DNA from: JBMDXB01 sp048594975
GTDB taxonomy: Bacteria; Acidobacteriota; Vicinamibacteria; Vicinamibacterales; 2-12-FULL-66-21
DNA length: 64,000 nucleotides
Direction of reading: 5' to 3'
Assembly (NCBI GenBank): GCA_048594975.1
Contig: JBMDXQ010000101.1
Location: 127,283 to 191,282 of the forward strand
Shown here: positions 40,529-50,139 of the stretch, piece by piece
Numbering within the stretch: position 1 is the first letter of the stretch
Layout of the letters: every line of letters starts with the position of its first letter
Translations under genes and position numbers: made by a program
The notes under the pieces: model-generated
Database searches by the model: none
The model's input: the letters and a program-made list of their open reading frames with translations, nothing else
What the model was told of the DNA's origin: nothing

Positions 40529-42031
40529 ATGCTCGGCCGACGCATCCTGCTCATCAACCCGCCGGTGATCAACGGAATCGCGTTCACGCGGCAGGGCCGC
40601 TGCCAGGAGCGTGAGGAGGTGCTCGGCACCACGAAGCCGCCCTACTCCCTCGCGCTGCTGGCCGCGCTGTTGCGCAACCAGGGCTGCGACGTGCGCCTCG
40701 TCGACGCGACAGCCGAGCGGCTGACGGTCGACGAGGTCGCGGCGCGGCTCGAGGCAGGGGCGTTCGCGCCGACGCTGATCCTGTTCCCCAGCACGACGCC
40801 GACGCTCGACGCCGACGCCGCGCACCTGGCGGCGCTGAAGGCGCGCTACCGCGTGCCGATCGTCTGCTTCGGACCGCACGCGTCCACCACGCCGGCCGAG
40901 TCCATGGTTCGTGCCCCCGGCGTCGACGGCATGCTCGTCGGCGAACCGGAAGAGGGCGCGGGGCAACTCGCCGCGCTGCCCTCGTTCGATCGGGCGGGTG
41001 ACGTGCCGACGCTGACCTGGCGCCGCGGCGCCGAGGTGTTCCCCCATCGCAGCCACGGCACCTACGCGGGCTTCCGCGAGATGCCATTTCCTGCCTGGGA
41101 TCTGCTCGATCTGAGCACCTACTCGCTGCCGCTCGTCGACAAGCCGTACGTCATCGTCGAAACCAGCCGTGGGTGCCCGTACACCTGCGACTTCTGCGTC
41201 GCGCCGATTCACCAGGGCCACAAGTTCCGCGAGCGCAGCGCCACCGTGCTGGTCGACGAGATCGAGCGAGCGTACACCGAGCTGGGCATCGAGTTCTTCT
41301 ATCTCTGGGCGGACACGGTCACGTTGAACGTGAAGTCGTTCAGCGCGTTCTGCGACGAGCTGATCGCGAGGGAGCTGCCGGTCCGGTGGTTCGGCAACGC
41401 CCGCGCCGACAACCTCACGGATCCAGCGTTCGTTCACCGCCTGCGCCGCGCCGGGTGCTGGATGCTGGCGCTCGGCATCGAATCCGAGTCGGAGGACGTG
41501 CGCAAGGACATGGCGAAGCGCCTGGAGCGGCAGCGCATCGAGACCGCGTTCCGCAACCTGCGCGAGGCCGGCATTCGCTCCTTTGCCTTCTTCATCTTCG
41601 GCTACCCGGGGGAGACCGAGCAGACGATGGACGCGACCATCGAGTATGCGATCCGGCTGGATCCGGATTTCGCGAACTTCTACCCCGCCGTCCCGTACCC
41701 GGGCACGGATCTGTTCACCAAGGCGGTTCGCGAGGGGCTGCTCACGCCGGCAGCCGCATCGGACTGGCCGAGGATGGAATACTCGTACTACCTGATGAAC
41801 GGGCGGGGTCTCGACGAGCGAGTCGTGATGCGGGCGATCGGGCGGGCCCGGCGGCGGTTCTTTCTGCGGCCGTCCTACCTCGCCCGCCACGCGGGCGACG
41901 TGGTCCGGCTGGCGGTGACGAAGCGGGCGATTGTCCGGCAGGTGCTCGCGCGCGCGCTGTTCGGCGCGCCGCCCGAGCAGGCGGGCCAGGCTAGCGCACC
42001 AGCGGCTCGCGCTCGAGCTGCGCGGGCGTGA
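40529..42031 (+). CDS. B12-binding-domain radical SAM protein
   Basis: The 500-residue protein has an N-terminal cobalamin-binding-type Rossmann domain (LLINPPVINGIAF, then LILFPSTTPTLDADAAHL near residue 90) and a radical SAM domain with SRGCPYTCDFCVAP near residue 212. GYPGETEQTMDATIEYA near residue 360 is typical of this class, which includes methyltransferases and ring-forming enzymes. The classical DxHxxG cobalamin ligand motif is not seen, so cobalamin binding is unproven. The ATG at 40529 follows the previous stop by two bases. The last 41 bases overlap the opposite-strand GT2 gene. Confidence 0.87.
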   Translation: MLGRRILLINPPVINGIAFTRQGRCQEREEVLGTTKPPYSLALLAALLRNQGCDVRLVDATAERLTVDEVAARLEAGAFAPTLILFPSTTPTLDADAAHLAALKARYRVPIVCFGPHASTTPAESMVRAPGVDGMLVGEPEEGAGQLAALPSFDRAGDVPTLTWRRGAEVFPHRSHGTYAGFREMPFPAWDLLDLSTYSLPLVDKPYVIVETSRGCPYTCDFCVAPIHQGHKFRERSATVLVDEIERAYTELGIEFFYLWADTVTLNVKSFSAFCDELIARELPVRWFGNARADNLTDPAFVHRLRRAGCWMLALGIESESEDVRKDMAKRLERQRIETAFRNLREAGIRSFAFFIFGYPGETEQTMDATIEYAIRLDPDFANFYPAVPYPGTDLFTKAVREGLLTPAAASDWPRMEYSYYLMNGRGLDERVVMRAIGRARRRFFLRPSYLARHAGDVVRLAVTKRAIVRQVLARALFGAPPEQAGQASAPAARARAARA

Positions 42032-42767
42032 AGCGGCGATAGACCGAGTCCCGGGAGGGGTGCGCGCGGTGAAACGCGTACAGGTCGCGCAGCTGCACGA
42101 GATACCCCAGGGCTTCCCGCAGGCTCATCTTGCTCTCGCCCGCCGCGCGATCCTCGAAGACGTAAGGAATTTCGATCACGTGAGCGGGCCGCGCGCGCAC
42201 CAGCAGTTCGAGGCAGATCTTGAACCCGCCGGCGGAGATGCGCACGCCGGCGGTCAGCTCGCGTCGAATCAGGAAGAAGCCCGACGCCGGGTCTCGTACC
42301 GGCGTGAGGCCCCGCGCCAGCAGGCAGGCCGCGCGCGACATCAGCCGGCGTCCGAGCGGCCAGTTGCGGACGCCCGCGCCGGGAATGTACCGGCTGGCGA
42401 TCACGACCTCTGCGCCGGTGCGCTGCATCACCGCCGTCATGCGCGGCAGCACCTGCGGCGGGTGGCTGAAGTCGGCGTCGATCACCCCGAGTATCGGCGC
42501 CGCGGCCACCTCGAACCCGGCCATCACCGCCGTCCCCAGTCCGAGCTTGCCCGACCGGTGCACGACGTGGATGCGCTGCCGCCTGGCGAGATCGTCGGCG
42601 ACCGCCCCGGTCCCGTCCGGCGAATTGTCGTCGACGACGATAATCTCGGCGTCGAGCTGCTCGGCGGCACATGCGGCAATCAGCGCCGCCACGAGTTCCG
42701 GGAGTCTGTCGCGCTCGTTGTAGGTGGGCACGACGATGGACAGGGCGGCAGGTGGCGGCACGTGCAA
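41991..42767 (-). CDS. Polyprenol-phosphate mannosyltransferase-like GT2
   Basis: The protein of about 258 residues has SIVVPTYNERDRLPELV, VVDDNSPDGTGAVADDL near residue 45, VIDADFSHPPQVLP near residue 95 and DPASGFFLIRREL near residue 158, matching polyprenol monophosphomannose synthases. TTG at 42767 and GTG at 42761 are both possible starts; neither has a clear ribosome site. It is the second enzyme of this type in the window and is divergent from a GT-C gene pair that may use its product. Its 3' end overlaps the radical SAM gene by 41 bases. Confidence 0.87.
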   Translation of the reverse strand: MHVPPPAALSIVVPTYNERDRLPELVAALIAACAAEQLDAEIIVVDDNSPDGTGAVADDLARRQRIHVVHRSGKLGLGTAVMAGFEVAAAPILGVIDADFSHPPQVLPRMTAVMQRTGAEVVIASRYIPGAGVRNWPLGRRLMSRAACLLARGLTPVRDPASGFFLIRRELTAGVRISAGGFKICLELLVRARPAHVIEIPYVFEDRAAGESKMSLREALGYLVQLRDLYAFHRAHPSRDSVYRRFTPAQLEREPLVR

Positions 42768-42841
42768 GCACTATAATCCAGGGCCGGAGCCCGGCCGGCC
42801 CCACCGCGGTTGCGACGCGACCCGCACCGGTCCCAGTGCGC

Positions 42842-44392
42842 ATGACCGTCCGTGTCGTCTTGACGCTCGCCTGCGCCTTGCTCGTCGTGCGCCTGCCGTC
42901 GCTGGTGCAGCCCATGGGAGCGGACCAGGGGCTGTACGCGTACGTAGGCGAACGCATCCTCGACGGCGGGCTGCCCTACACGGATGCGTGGGATCAGAAG
43001 CCGCCGGCGGTGCACTTCACCTACGCGGCGCTACGCGCCATCTGGCGGCACGACGGCGTTGTCGCGGCGGCCGATCTCGTCGCTGCGGGAGCAGTCGGCT
43101 GGCTGCTCTTCCGCCTCGGCGCCCTGCTCGCCGGACCGGCGACGGGCGCGGCAGCAGCGCTGATCTTTCTTTTCCTGTCGAACCCGGCCTTCGCGCGGCT
43201 GGGCGGCGTCAGCGTCCGCGCGCAGGCGGAGACGTTCGTCGCCGTTGCGGTCACCGGGGCGATCCTCCTGCTGCTGCGCCGCGGGCCCTCGGCATGGCGG
43301 CTCGCAGCGTCGGGCCTCCTCTTCGGCCTGGCGTTCACGTTCAAGTACAACATGGTGGTGTACCCCGCCGCCGCCGTGCTCATGCTGCTGCTCGCCCCGC
43401 GAGAGACGGCGGCGCAACCGCTCCGCGCGTCGCTGTTCCTGGCGGTCGGTTTCCTGCTGCCGGTCACCGGGATGCTCGTACTGTTCGCTGCGCGCGGCGC
43501 CTGGCTCGATCTGTACTTCGCTACGATCACCTACAACATCCGGTACTCCGGCGAGACGTACAGCGGACTGGCTGACGCACTCGCCTACCTCCTGACCTTC
43601 CCCGTTCAGCATGCGCGGGTGGACGGGCTCTGGCTGGTCGGCGGACTGGGGTCCGCCGTGCTGCTCGTCGCCGGCGCCTGGCGCCGCGAGCGGCTGATCG
43701 CTCCGGTGTGGGTAGCGGCGGCGTGCCTCGCGGTGGCGATCAACAGCAGCCGCGGGCTGCCGCAGTACTTCGTGCAGGCGGGTCCGGCCCTGGCGCTCGC
43801 CGCGGGGTGGGCGGGAACGCTCCTGTGGACGCGCCGGACGGCCGTCAACCTGCTGGCGGTCGCCGTGGTGGCATACGGCGTGTGGCGCGTCAACAACTTC
43901 CAGAAGCTCGTGGAAAACACGTGGCACGACACCAGGTACAGCGCCGGACTGATGACGCGTGACGAGCACCTGGCGCGCTACGGCACCCCCAACGTGCGCA
44001 AGTATTCGGCGATCGCCGTCGAGGATCTCGCGCAGTACCTGCGCACGCACTCCCGAGCGTCGGACCGGGTGTACATCTTCGGCTTTTCGCCGGGGGCCTA
44101 CGTCAAGGCGGACCGCGTCAGCGCGTCGCGGTTCTTCTGGAGCCGGCCGGTCATCGCCGGATTCAACGAGGGCGTTCCCGGATACGGCGCGGCTGGCGTG
44201 CTCGCGGACCTGCAGCGAACCCGGCCCGCGGTGGTCGCGCTCCAGCAGGTGGATTGGCTCGAGGACGTCGACAATTCGTCCCACTACTTCACCACCCATC
44301 CCAAGCTCGGGCCGTGGCTCCGCGACCACTACGCCCCGGCGCCGGGGCCGACGGGGTTCGACGTCTGGCTGCGGCGGGAGGCGACGCCGTGA
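42842..44392 (+). CDS. GT-C type membrane glycosyltransferase (PMT/ArnT-like)
   Basis: The 516-residue protein has about ten hydrophobic spans. After the first span the loop reads GADQGLYAYVGERILDGGLPYTDAWDQK, which contains acidic residues at the catalytic place of GT-C enzymes (motif around residues 27-50). A soluble C-terminal part of about 150 residues follows the last span. The ATG at 42842 is chosen; a 57-codon longer frame lacks any hydrophobic or conserved sequence. The divergent polyprenyl-phosphate sugar synthase at 41991-42767 may supply its donor. Stop overlaps the next start as GTGA. Confidence 0.8.
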   Translation: MTVRVVLTLACALLVVRLPSLVQPMGADQGLYAYVGERILDGGLPYTDAWDQKPPAVHFTYAALRAIWRHDGVVAAADLVAAGAVGWLLFRLGALLAGPATGAAAALIFLFLSNPAFARLGGVSVRAQAETFVAVAVTGAILLLLRRGPSAWRLAASGLLFGLAFTFKYNMVVYPAAAVLMLLLAPRETAAQPLRASLFLAVGFLLPVTGMLVLFAARGAWLDLYFATITYNIRYSGETYSGLADALAYLLTFPVQHARVDGLWLVGGLGSAVLLVAGAWRRERLIAPVWVAAACLAVAINSSRGLPQYFVQAGPALALAAGWAGTLLWTRRTAVNLLAVAVVAYGVWRVNNFQKLVENTWHDTRYSAGLMTRDEHLARYGTPNVRKYSAIAVEDLAQYLRTHSRASDRVYIFGFSPGAYVKADRVSASRFFWSRPVIAGFNEGVPGYGAAGVLADLQRTRPAVVALQQVDWLEDVDNSSHYFTTHPKLGPWLRDHYAPAPGPTGFDVWLRREATP

Positions 44393-46104
44393 CCGGCGCG
44401 GCCGGCGAGATGAGGCCGCGGACATTCGCCGCCTGGCTCCTCGCCATCCTGGCGGCGGCCGCCGTGCTGCGCGGCCTGTTTCCTGCGGCGGATCCGCCCT
44501 GGCGCACCACGGTCGGGATCGTGTGGCACGACGAAGGCGCCTGGACCCACAACGCGCGCAATAAGGCGCTCTGGGGCGAGTGGATCCAGGACGCGTGGAA
44601 CCCCATGTACATCGCGCCGGTCTTCACGGGCCTCGAGTACGTCTCGTTCCGGTTCCTTGGCGTCGGGCTCGGGCAGGCGCGGCTGATGCCGGCGCTCCTC
44701 GGCGTGGTCTCGGTGCTGGTGATCTCGCTCGGGGTGGCCGGCCTCGCCGGGCACCGGACGGGATTGATTGCGGGCGCGCTGCTGGCGACCAACTACGTGT
44801 ACGTGATGTGGAACCGGACCGCAATGATGGAAGGTCCGATGACCGCGTTCATGGTGGTCGCATGGTACTGCTACGCCCGCGCCCAGCGCGAGCCGCGCTG
44901 GGGATGGGTGGCGGGCATCTGCGCGCTCGTTGCCTTCTTCACCAAGGCGTCGGCGGCGTTCTTCCTCGCCGCCCTGAGCCTCGACGCCGCCGCGACGGCG
45001 CTGGGGCTCTGGCACGCGGACCACCGGGGACGGCGCGCGGCGTGGGCGACCCTCGGCGGCCTCGCCGTTGGCGGCGTAATGGCGGTGGTCGCGTTCGTCC
45101 TGCCCAACTGGAGCGAGTACCGGTTCTACAACTGGCAGATGTCGGTCACGAGAAAGCCGGGCTACGGGCTGGGCGACCTGCAGAACCGCGTGTCGTGGTT
45201 CGCGACGCGGCACACGCTCTTCGGCCGGATGTGGTCCATCCTGGTCGTCGCGGCGATGGGGGCACTGAGCACGCTGGCACGCTGGCGTCACACGGACCCA
45301 GCGGAACGACTGCTCGTGCTCTGGCTGGGCCTTGGCGCCCTGGAGGTGGTCGCGCACGACGTCAGCGAACGGCGCTTCGTGATGCTCGTTCCGCCGCTCG
45401 TCGCGGTGGCCGCGATCGTCCTTGGCCGCGAGCGCCGGTTCGCATCCGAGCAGGTGGCCGGGCTGACCCGGCGGGCGGCGCTGCTCGGGCTCCCTGCGGT
45501 CGGCTTTGCCGCGTTTGTCGCGGCCGGCGCGCTCGTCGCCCTCCTGTTTCTCAACGAAAGCTGGCTGACCGTGAGGGTCTCGGCCGCGATCGCCGCGGCG
45601 CTCGCCGCCTTCGTGTACGGGACGTGGCCGCTCGTGCCGCGCTGGTTGTCGGCCCCGCGCTGGAGCGTGCGGGTGGCGATTGTCGTGGCCGCGCTCCTCG
45701 TCAGCGCCGATGTCGTCCAGTACGTCCAGTGGGCCGCGTCACGGACGTACAAGAACTACGCCGCATCGGTCGAGCTCGGTCGGCACCTGCCACCCGGGAC
45801 GCTGGTGCACGGCAAGCTGGCGAACGGCCTGTCGCTGGAGAATCGCATTCGACCGGTGTTCGTGGGGCGCGGGTTCGGCAACTACGACGACCGGAAGCGG
45901 CGCGACGATGTGCGATATATTCTCACGTATACCGCACCCAGCCTCGGTTTCGAATCGCAAGCGGGAAACCCGGTGATCGTCGAGGTGCTCGAGGCGTACC
46001 CCGGCTGGCGGATCGTGCAGACCTTCGACGTCAGGGAAACCGGCACCGGACGCGATCAGGCCGCACTCATCGACAAGTTCGGACTGCCGAGTGCGAAGGA
46101 TTGA
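44389..46104 (+). CDS. GT-C type membrane glycosyltransferase (PMT/ArnT-like)
   Basis: The 571-residue protein has one N-terminal span, an acidic loop VWHDEGAWTHNARNKALWGEW near residue 40, and about ten more spans, matching PMT/ArnT-like enzymes. The WHDEG stretch carries the likely metal-binding or catalytic acid. A C-terminal soluble domain of about 120 residues ends the protein. It starts with GTG in a four-base overlap with the preceding GT-C gene, so the two are likely made together. Sugar and acceptor remain unknown. Confidence 0.82.
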   Translation: MTGAAGEMRPRTFAAWLLAILAAAAVLRGLFPAADPPWRTTVGIVWHDEGAWTHNARNKALWGEWIQDAWNPMYIAPVFTGLEYVSFRFLGVGLGQARLMPALLGVVSVLVISLGVAGLAGHRTGLIAGALLATNYVYVMWNRTAMMEGPMTAFMVVAWYCYARAQREPRWGWVAGICALVAFFTKASAAFFLAALSLDAAATALGLWHADHRGRRAAWATLGGLAVGGVMAVVAFVLPNWSEYRFYNWQMSVTRKPGYGLGDLQNRVSWFATRHTLFGRMWSILVVAAMGALSTLARWRHTDPAERLLVLWLGLGALEVVAHDVSERRFVMLVPPLVAVAAIVLGRERRFASEQVAGLTRRAALLGLPAVGFAAFVAAGALVALLFLNESWLTVRVSAAIAAALAAFVYGTWPLVPRWLSAPRWSVRVAIVVAALLVSADVVQYVQWAASRTYKNYAASVELGRHLPPGTLVHGKLANGLSLENRIRPVFVGRGFGNYDDRKRRDDVRYILTYTAPSLGFESQAGNPVIVEVLEAYPGWRIVQTFDVRETGTGRDQAALIDKFGLPSAKD

Positions 46105-46924
46105 CGAGCGCGCCATCAAGGCGCATGCGGACCTGCGGTTCCGGTCCGAGTACGACTACGCGCTGTTCGAGTACTACCGCAGCGCCAAGGTCATCGCGTT
46201 TCTCGAACGCGCCGGTGTGAGCATTCGCGGGTGGGTGCTCGACGCCGGCTGCGGTGGCGGAGGCATGCCGCTGTCGTTCGCCGAGGAGGCGCGCGTGTCG
46301 GTCGGCATCGACCCGATTCCGCGCTTCGGCGACGCCGGCGCCGCCCTGCGGCGCGAGCGCGGGCTGCGCAACCTGCACTTCGCGCTCGCCGACGGCATGG
46401 CGCTGCCGTTTCGCGACGGCGCCTTCGACCTCGTGCTGTCGCACGCGGTCATCGAGCACGTCGCCGACGCGCCACGCTACCTGCGCGAGTGCGCGCGGGT
46501 GCTCGCGCCAGGCGGTCACATGTACCTCTCGACCTCGCCGTACCTGTCGTTCGCCGGGGCGCACCTCCCGCGGCTGAAGGTCCCCGCGCCGCTGCACCTG
46601 CTGCTGGGGCGCCGCGCGGCGTTCGCCACCTTCCGGTTCCTCGCCCGGCACGCGCCGTGGACGCTGAAGGAGCCAGCCGACGAGAACTCGTTCATCAAGG
46701 CGGCGCGCCGCGGCGAGGTCAAGGCCGACGACCTGCTGGAGAAGGTGCGGCTGGCGCGCCTCCGCGCCCAGATCGGCGGCGCCGGGCTGCGCATCGTCCG
46801 CGAAGAGCTGTACATGACCGGCACGTTCCGCAAGATGCCCGCCCCGCTGGCGCGCTGGACGCGCGACCACCGCCTCCTGCAGGACGTGTTCATCAGCAAC
46901 ATGGAGTACGTGCTGGTTGGCTGA
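46091..46924 (+). CDS. Class I SAM-dependent methyltransferase
   Basis: The 277-residue protein has VLDAGCGGGGMPLSFAEEA near residue 48, ALADGMALPFRDGAFDLVLS near residue 98 and VLAPGGHMYLSTSP near residue 137, typical of Methyltransf_11 enzymes. The GTG at 46091 gives a 14-base overlap with the GT-C gene. The substrate is unknown; context suggests a sugar or lipid carrier. Confidence 0.9.
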   Translation: MRRIDERAIKAHADLRFRSEYDYALFEYYRSAKVIAFLERAGVSIRGWVLDAGCGGGGMPLSFAEEARVSVGIDPIPRFGDAGAALRRERGLRNLHFALADGMALPFRDGAFDLVLSHAVIEHVADAPRYLRECARVLAPGGHMYLSTSPYLSFAGAHLPRLKVPAPLHLLLGRRAAFATFRFLARHAPWTLKEPADENSFIKAARRGEVKADDLLEKVRLARLRAQIGGAGLRIVREELYMTGTFRKMPAPLARWTRDHRLLQDVFISNMEYVLVG

Positions 46925-47960
46925 CATCGACCGATATCGTCCGGACGACCGGCGCGGCGTCGAGACGCTCTACCGGCGGGTGTTCGGCAACGACGCTGCG
47001 GAGGCGAGCCGGCTGCGGTGGGAGTGGCAGTACCGTCGCAACCCGAACAACCCCGGCCACGAGCCCGAGATCTGGATCGCGCGCGAAGGGCCGGCGATCG
47101 TCGGCCAGTACGCCACGATGCCGGTGAGGCTCAGAGCCGGGGGCGAGGAGATCCAGGGCTCGTGGGGCATGGACGTCATGGTCGCCCCCGAGCGGCAGCG
47201 GCAGGGACTCGGCGAGGCGCTGTTCCGGACGTGGGACCAGCACGTCGGCGCCTCGCTCGGCCTCGGGCTTTCCGACTCCTCGTACCGGCTGTTCCAGAAG
47301 CTGCGCTGGCCGGACGTCGGCCCGGTCCCCTGCCTGGTCAAGCCGCTCACCCGGCGGGCGCTGCGGCGGCCCAACTGGCCGGTACCCGTCAACCGCCTGG
47401 TGTCGGCGCTGACGCTGCCGTTCGTCAAGATCATCGCCCGCACTCGCCCGCTGCGCGCCGAAGTGCGGCAGATTCACCGGTTCGACGAGAGCTTCACCCG
47501 CCTCTGGGACGAGTTCGCCGGGAAGTTCGACTTGGCCGTGCGCCGTGACTCGGCGTACCTGAACTGGAAGTACGCGAGCGCGCCGCACGTGCGTTACGCC
47601 ATTGCCGCCCTCCGCCGCGAAGACCGCGACGTCGGCTACGCCGTCTACCGCCACGTGCACGAGCCGCGGGGCCGCGTCACGCTGCTCGTCGACTTCCTCG
47701 CCGACCCGGACGACGCGTCCGGCTTCAGCACCCTGCTGCACTGGGTCGACCGGGAGGCGCGGCAGGCCGACTCCGATAAGATCCGCACCTTCGCCCTGCA
47801 CGGCGGCTATCGCCGCGTGCTCAAGCACTCCGGCTACTTCCAGGTGAAGTCGACCATGGAGTTCGTCGCCAAGGTAAACGCGATCGACGTGGCGCCGTCG
47901 TTCTACGAAGATACCGAACGCTGGCACGTTACGCTGGGCGATTCCGACCAGGACCGCTGA
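46917..47960 (+). CDS. GNAT-family N-acetyltransferase-like protein
   Basis: The 347-residue protein has an N-terminal GNAT domain: RYRPDDRRGVETLYRRVFG, then the acetyl-CoA loop VAPERQRQGLGEALFRTW near residue 88 (the Q/R-x-x-G-x-G/A type motif). A second half (RRDSAYLNWKYASAPHVRY near residue 205) looks like a further GNAT-like or FemX-like domain, as in other exopolysaccharide-locus acetyltransferases. TTG at 46917 gives an eight-base overlap with the previous gene. Acetylation of an amino sugar would fit the context but is inference. Confidence 0.8.
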   Translation: MADIDRYRPDDRRGVETLYRRVFGNDAAEASRLRWEWQYRRNPNNPGHEPEIWIAREGPAIVGQYATMPVRLRAGGEEIQGSWGMDVMVAPERQRQGLGEALFRTWDQHVGASLGLGLSDSSYRLFQKLRWPDVGPVPCLVKPLTRRALRRPNWPVPVNRLVSALTLPFVKIIARTRPLRAEVRQIHRFDESFTRLWDEFAGKFDLAVRRDSAYLNWKYASAPHVRYAIAALRREDRDVGYAVYRHVHEPRGRVTLLVDFLADPDDASGFSTLLHWVDREARQADSDKIRTFALHGGYRRVLKHSGYFQVKSTMEFVAKVNAIDVAPSFYEDTERWHVTLGDSDQDR

Positions 47961-48952
47961 TGCACCTGCTCGTGGGCATCGACACCGAGGGTGACAACCA
48001 GTGGAACGCGGCCGCCCGAGCCCGCCAGGGCTTCGAGAACATCTACGCGCTGCCACGGCTGCACGCGCTCTTCGCCCGGCACGGGGTCCGGCCGACCTAC
48101 GTCGTGACCTATCCGGTGGCGACCGACCGGCGGTCGCGGGATGTGCTCGGGAAGCTGGCCGACGGAGGCGGCTGCGAGATCGGCGCGCACCACCACGCGT
48201 GGGAGACGCCGCCCTGCTCCGAGGACGACGTCCGCCGCCACGCTTATGCGCTGCAGATGCCGCGCGCACGGTTCGCCGAGCAGCTGCAGCACCTCACCGA
48301 GGCCATCACCGCGGCGGTCGGCCACCGGCCGGTGTCCTACCGGTCGGGGCGTTTCGGCTTCTCCGCCGACCACGTGGCGCCGCTCGAGCGTGCCGGGTAT
48401 CTGGTCGAATCGAGCGTCGCGCCGCTCTTCTCCGAGGCGCACAAGGGCGGGCCGTCGTTCGTCGAGGCGCCGCTCGCGCCGTACTTCCTCGCCTACGACA
48501 GCGCGACCGCGTCGGGCAGCAGCAACCTGCTCGAGATCCCGGTGTCGGCTGCCCTCAATCGGCGGCTGCCGCGGTTCCTGCGATACGCCTGGGCCCGGGC
48601 ACCTCGGCCCTACACGACCCGGCGTGTGCTGCGCGCGCTGCACCTGCTCCGGCTGCGGTGGCTGCGCCCGTCCTACTCGTCGCTCGCGGACATGGTGTCG
48701 CTCGCGCGCGATCTCCACCGGGCGGGCGAACCCGTGCTTAACGTCCTCTTCCATTCGAGCGAGGCGATCGTCGGGGGCAGCCCGTACAACAGAACGGAGG
48801 CGGAGCTCGACGCCTTCCGCGATCGCCTGGAACGGTTCTTCGCCTTCGCGATCCGCGACCTGAACGCGGTGCCGGCGACCTTCTCCGAATTCCGCGTGGC
48901 GTACGCGGGAACCGGGGACATTCGACTCTTCTCGGAACGTGGACAGGGGTGA
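47960..48952 (+). CDS. Polysaccharide deacetylase-like protein (CE4 fold)
   Basis: The 330-residue protein starts MHLLVGIDTEGDNQW with an acidic DTE motif, then has GCEIGAHHHAWETPP near residue 75 with the metal-binding histidines and SYRSGRFGFSADHV near residue 125. The order fits NodB-type deacetylases, although spacing differs from classical members. It begins in a one-base overlap with the acetyltransferase gene (TGATG). Together they might add and remove acetyl groups on the same sugar, or act on different ones. Confidence 0.82.
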   Translation: MHLLVGIDTEGDNQWNAAARARQGFENIYALPRLHALFARHGVRPTYVVTYPVATDRRSRDVLGKLADGGGCEIGAHHHAWETPPCSEDDVRRHAYALQMPRARFAEQLQHLTEAITAAVGHRPVSYRSGRFGFSADHVAPLERAGYLVESSVAPLFSEAHKGGPSFVEAPLAPYFLAYDSATASGSSNLLEIPVSAALNRRLPRFLRYAWARAPRPYTTRRVLRALHLLRLRWLRPSYSSLADMVSLARDLHRAGEPVLNVLFHSSEAIVGGSPYNRTEAELDAFRDRLERFFAFAIRDLNAVPATFSEFRVAYAGTGDIRLFSERGQG

Positions 48953-48996
48953 CACGTGGCGCGTCCACATCTCGCGAAGAGGTGAACGTCCCTGTT

Positions 48997-50139
48997 ATGC
49001 GCATCCTGCACGTCACGTCTCACCTGCCGCCTGACCAGGCGGCCAACGCGCTGCTGCCGTGGCAGCTCGGCCGTTGGGCGCGCGAGGCCGGCGACGACGT
49101 GGCGTACGTCGCGCACCCGCCGCGGGCGGGACGTGCGGCGGCGATTCCTGGTCCGGCGACCTGGATCCCGCGACGCCGGCGCGGGTTCCTCGGCGGATCG
49201 AGGTTTGGCTCGCTCGCCTCAGCCGCCGCCGCCTGGCGCGCGCTCGCGCCGCGGATCGAGGCGGCCGACCTCGTGCACGCGCACGGCAACGGGCTGCTGC
49301 CGGAGCTCGCGGTGTTGCTGGCGCGCCGCCGCGGCAGACCCTCCGTGCTGACGCTGTATGGGACCGAGGTCTGGCACTACCGGCCCAGACGCCCCCTCGA
49401 TCTGTTCACCCGCGCCTACCAGGCCGCATCGTACGTGACGTTCTACAGCGAGCGTTTGATGGCGCGTGCAGACGAGCTCGGGCTCCGCCGACGTGAGGCG
49501 CAGGTCGTCTATCCCCCGGTTGCCCCGCATTTCGTGTTCCACGACGAAGCAGCACAGGCGGCGTGCCGCGAGGCGCTCGGGATCGGCAACCGGCACCTCC
49601 TCGTCAACGTCAAGCGCCTGCACCCGCTCGCCGGCCAGCGCTGCCTGATCGAGGCGATGAACGAGGTGATCCGCGACCACCCGGATACGCGCCTGGTCAT
49701 CTGCGGAACCGGCGACCTGTTCGAGGAGCTGAAAGCGGCCACGCGTTCGGCTGGCGTCGAACGGCACGTCGACTTCGCCGGCCTCGTCGACAACCCGATC
49801 GTCGCCCGCTACTGCGCCGCCGCGGATCTCTTCGTGCTCCCGTCGCGGCTCGAGGCGCTGCCGACCGTGGCGGTAGAGGCACTGGCGTGCGGTACCCCGG
49901 TGCTCTCCACGGACAACCCGGGCGGCCTCGAGCTCAACGATGCCTTCGGCCCCGACGTCGCGATCGTGCCGCGCGAGCAGCCGCTCGCGCTGGCGAAGGC
50001 CATTACGCACTTCCTCCGCAACAAGCGGCGCACGCTGCCGGGCACCCGCGAGACGATTGAACGGGAGTTCAGGGCCGGTGCCGCCGCCGCGAAGTACCGG
50101 GCGATCTACGCCAGGGTGACAGCCGCCCCCAGCCCCTGA
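48997..50139 (+). CDS. GT4-family glycosyltransferase
   Basis: The protein of about 380 residues has MRILHVTSHLPPDQAANALL at its natural N-terminus, VHAHGNGLLPEL and LTLYGTEVWHYRP in the acceptor domain, and a donor domain with NVKRLHPLAGQRCLIEAM near residue 200 and PSRLEALPTVAVEALACGTPVL near residue 285. The ATG at 48997 is preferred; a GTG at 48949 that overlaps the preceding stop (GTGA) would add 16 unremarkable residues. It is the last gene of the glycan run. Confidence 0.9.
   Translation: MRILHVTSHLPPDQAANALLPWQLGRWAREAGDDVAYVAHPPRAGRAAAIPGPATWIPRRRRGFLGGSRFGSLASAAAAWRALAPRIEAADLVHAHGNGLLPELAVLLARRRGRPSVLTLYGTEVWHYRPRRPLDLFTRAYQAASYVTFYSERLMARADELGLRRREAQVVYPPVAPHFVFHDEAAQAACREALGIGNRHLLVNVKRLHPLAGQRCLIEAMNEVIRDHPDTRLVICGTGDLFEELKAATRSAGVERHVDFAGLVDNPIVARYCAAADLFVLPSRLEALPTVAVEALACGTPVLSTDNPGGLELNDAFGPDVAIVPREQPLALAKAITHFLRNKRRTLPGTRETIEREFRAGAAAAKYRAIYARVTAAPSP

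Noticed and set aside
42772..42777. TATAAT upstream of the GT-C gene at 42842
   Set aside because: No -35 element fits at 16 to 18 bases and the start codon is 65 bases away; it was not listed as a promoter, although it may be one.
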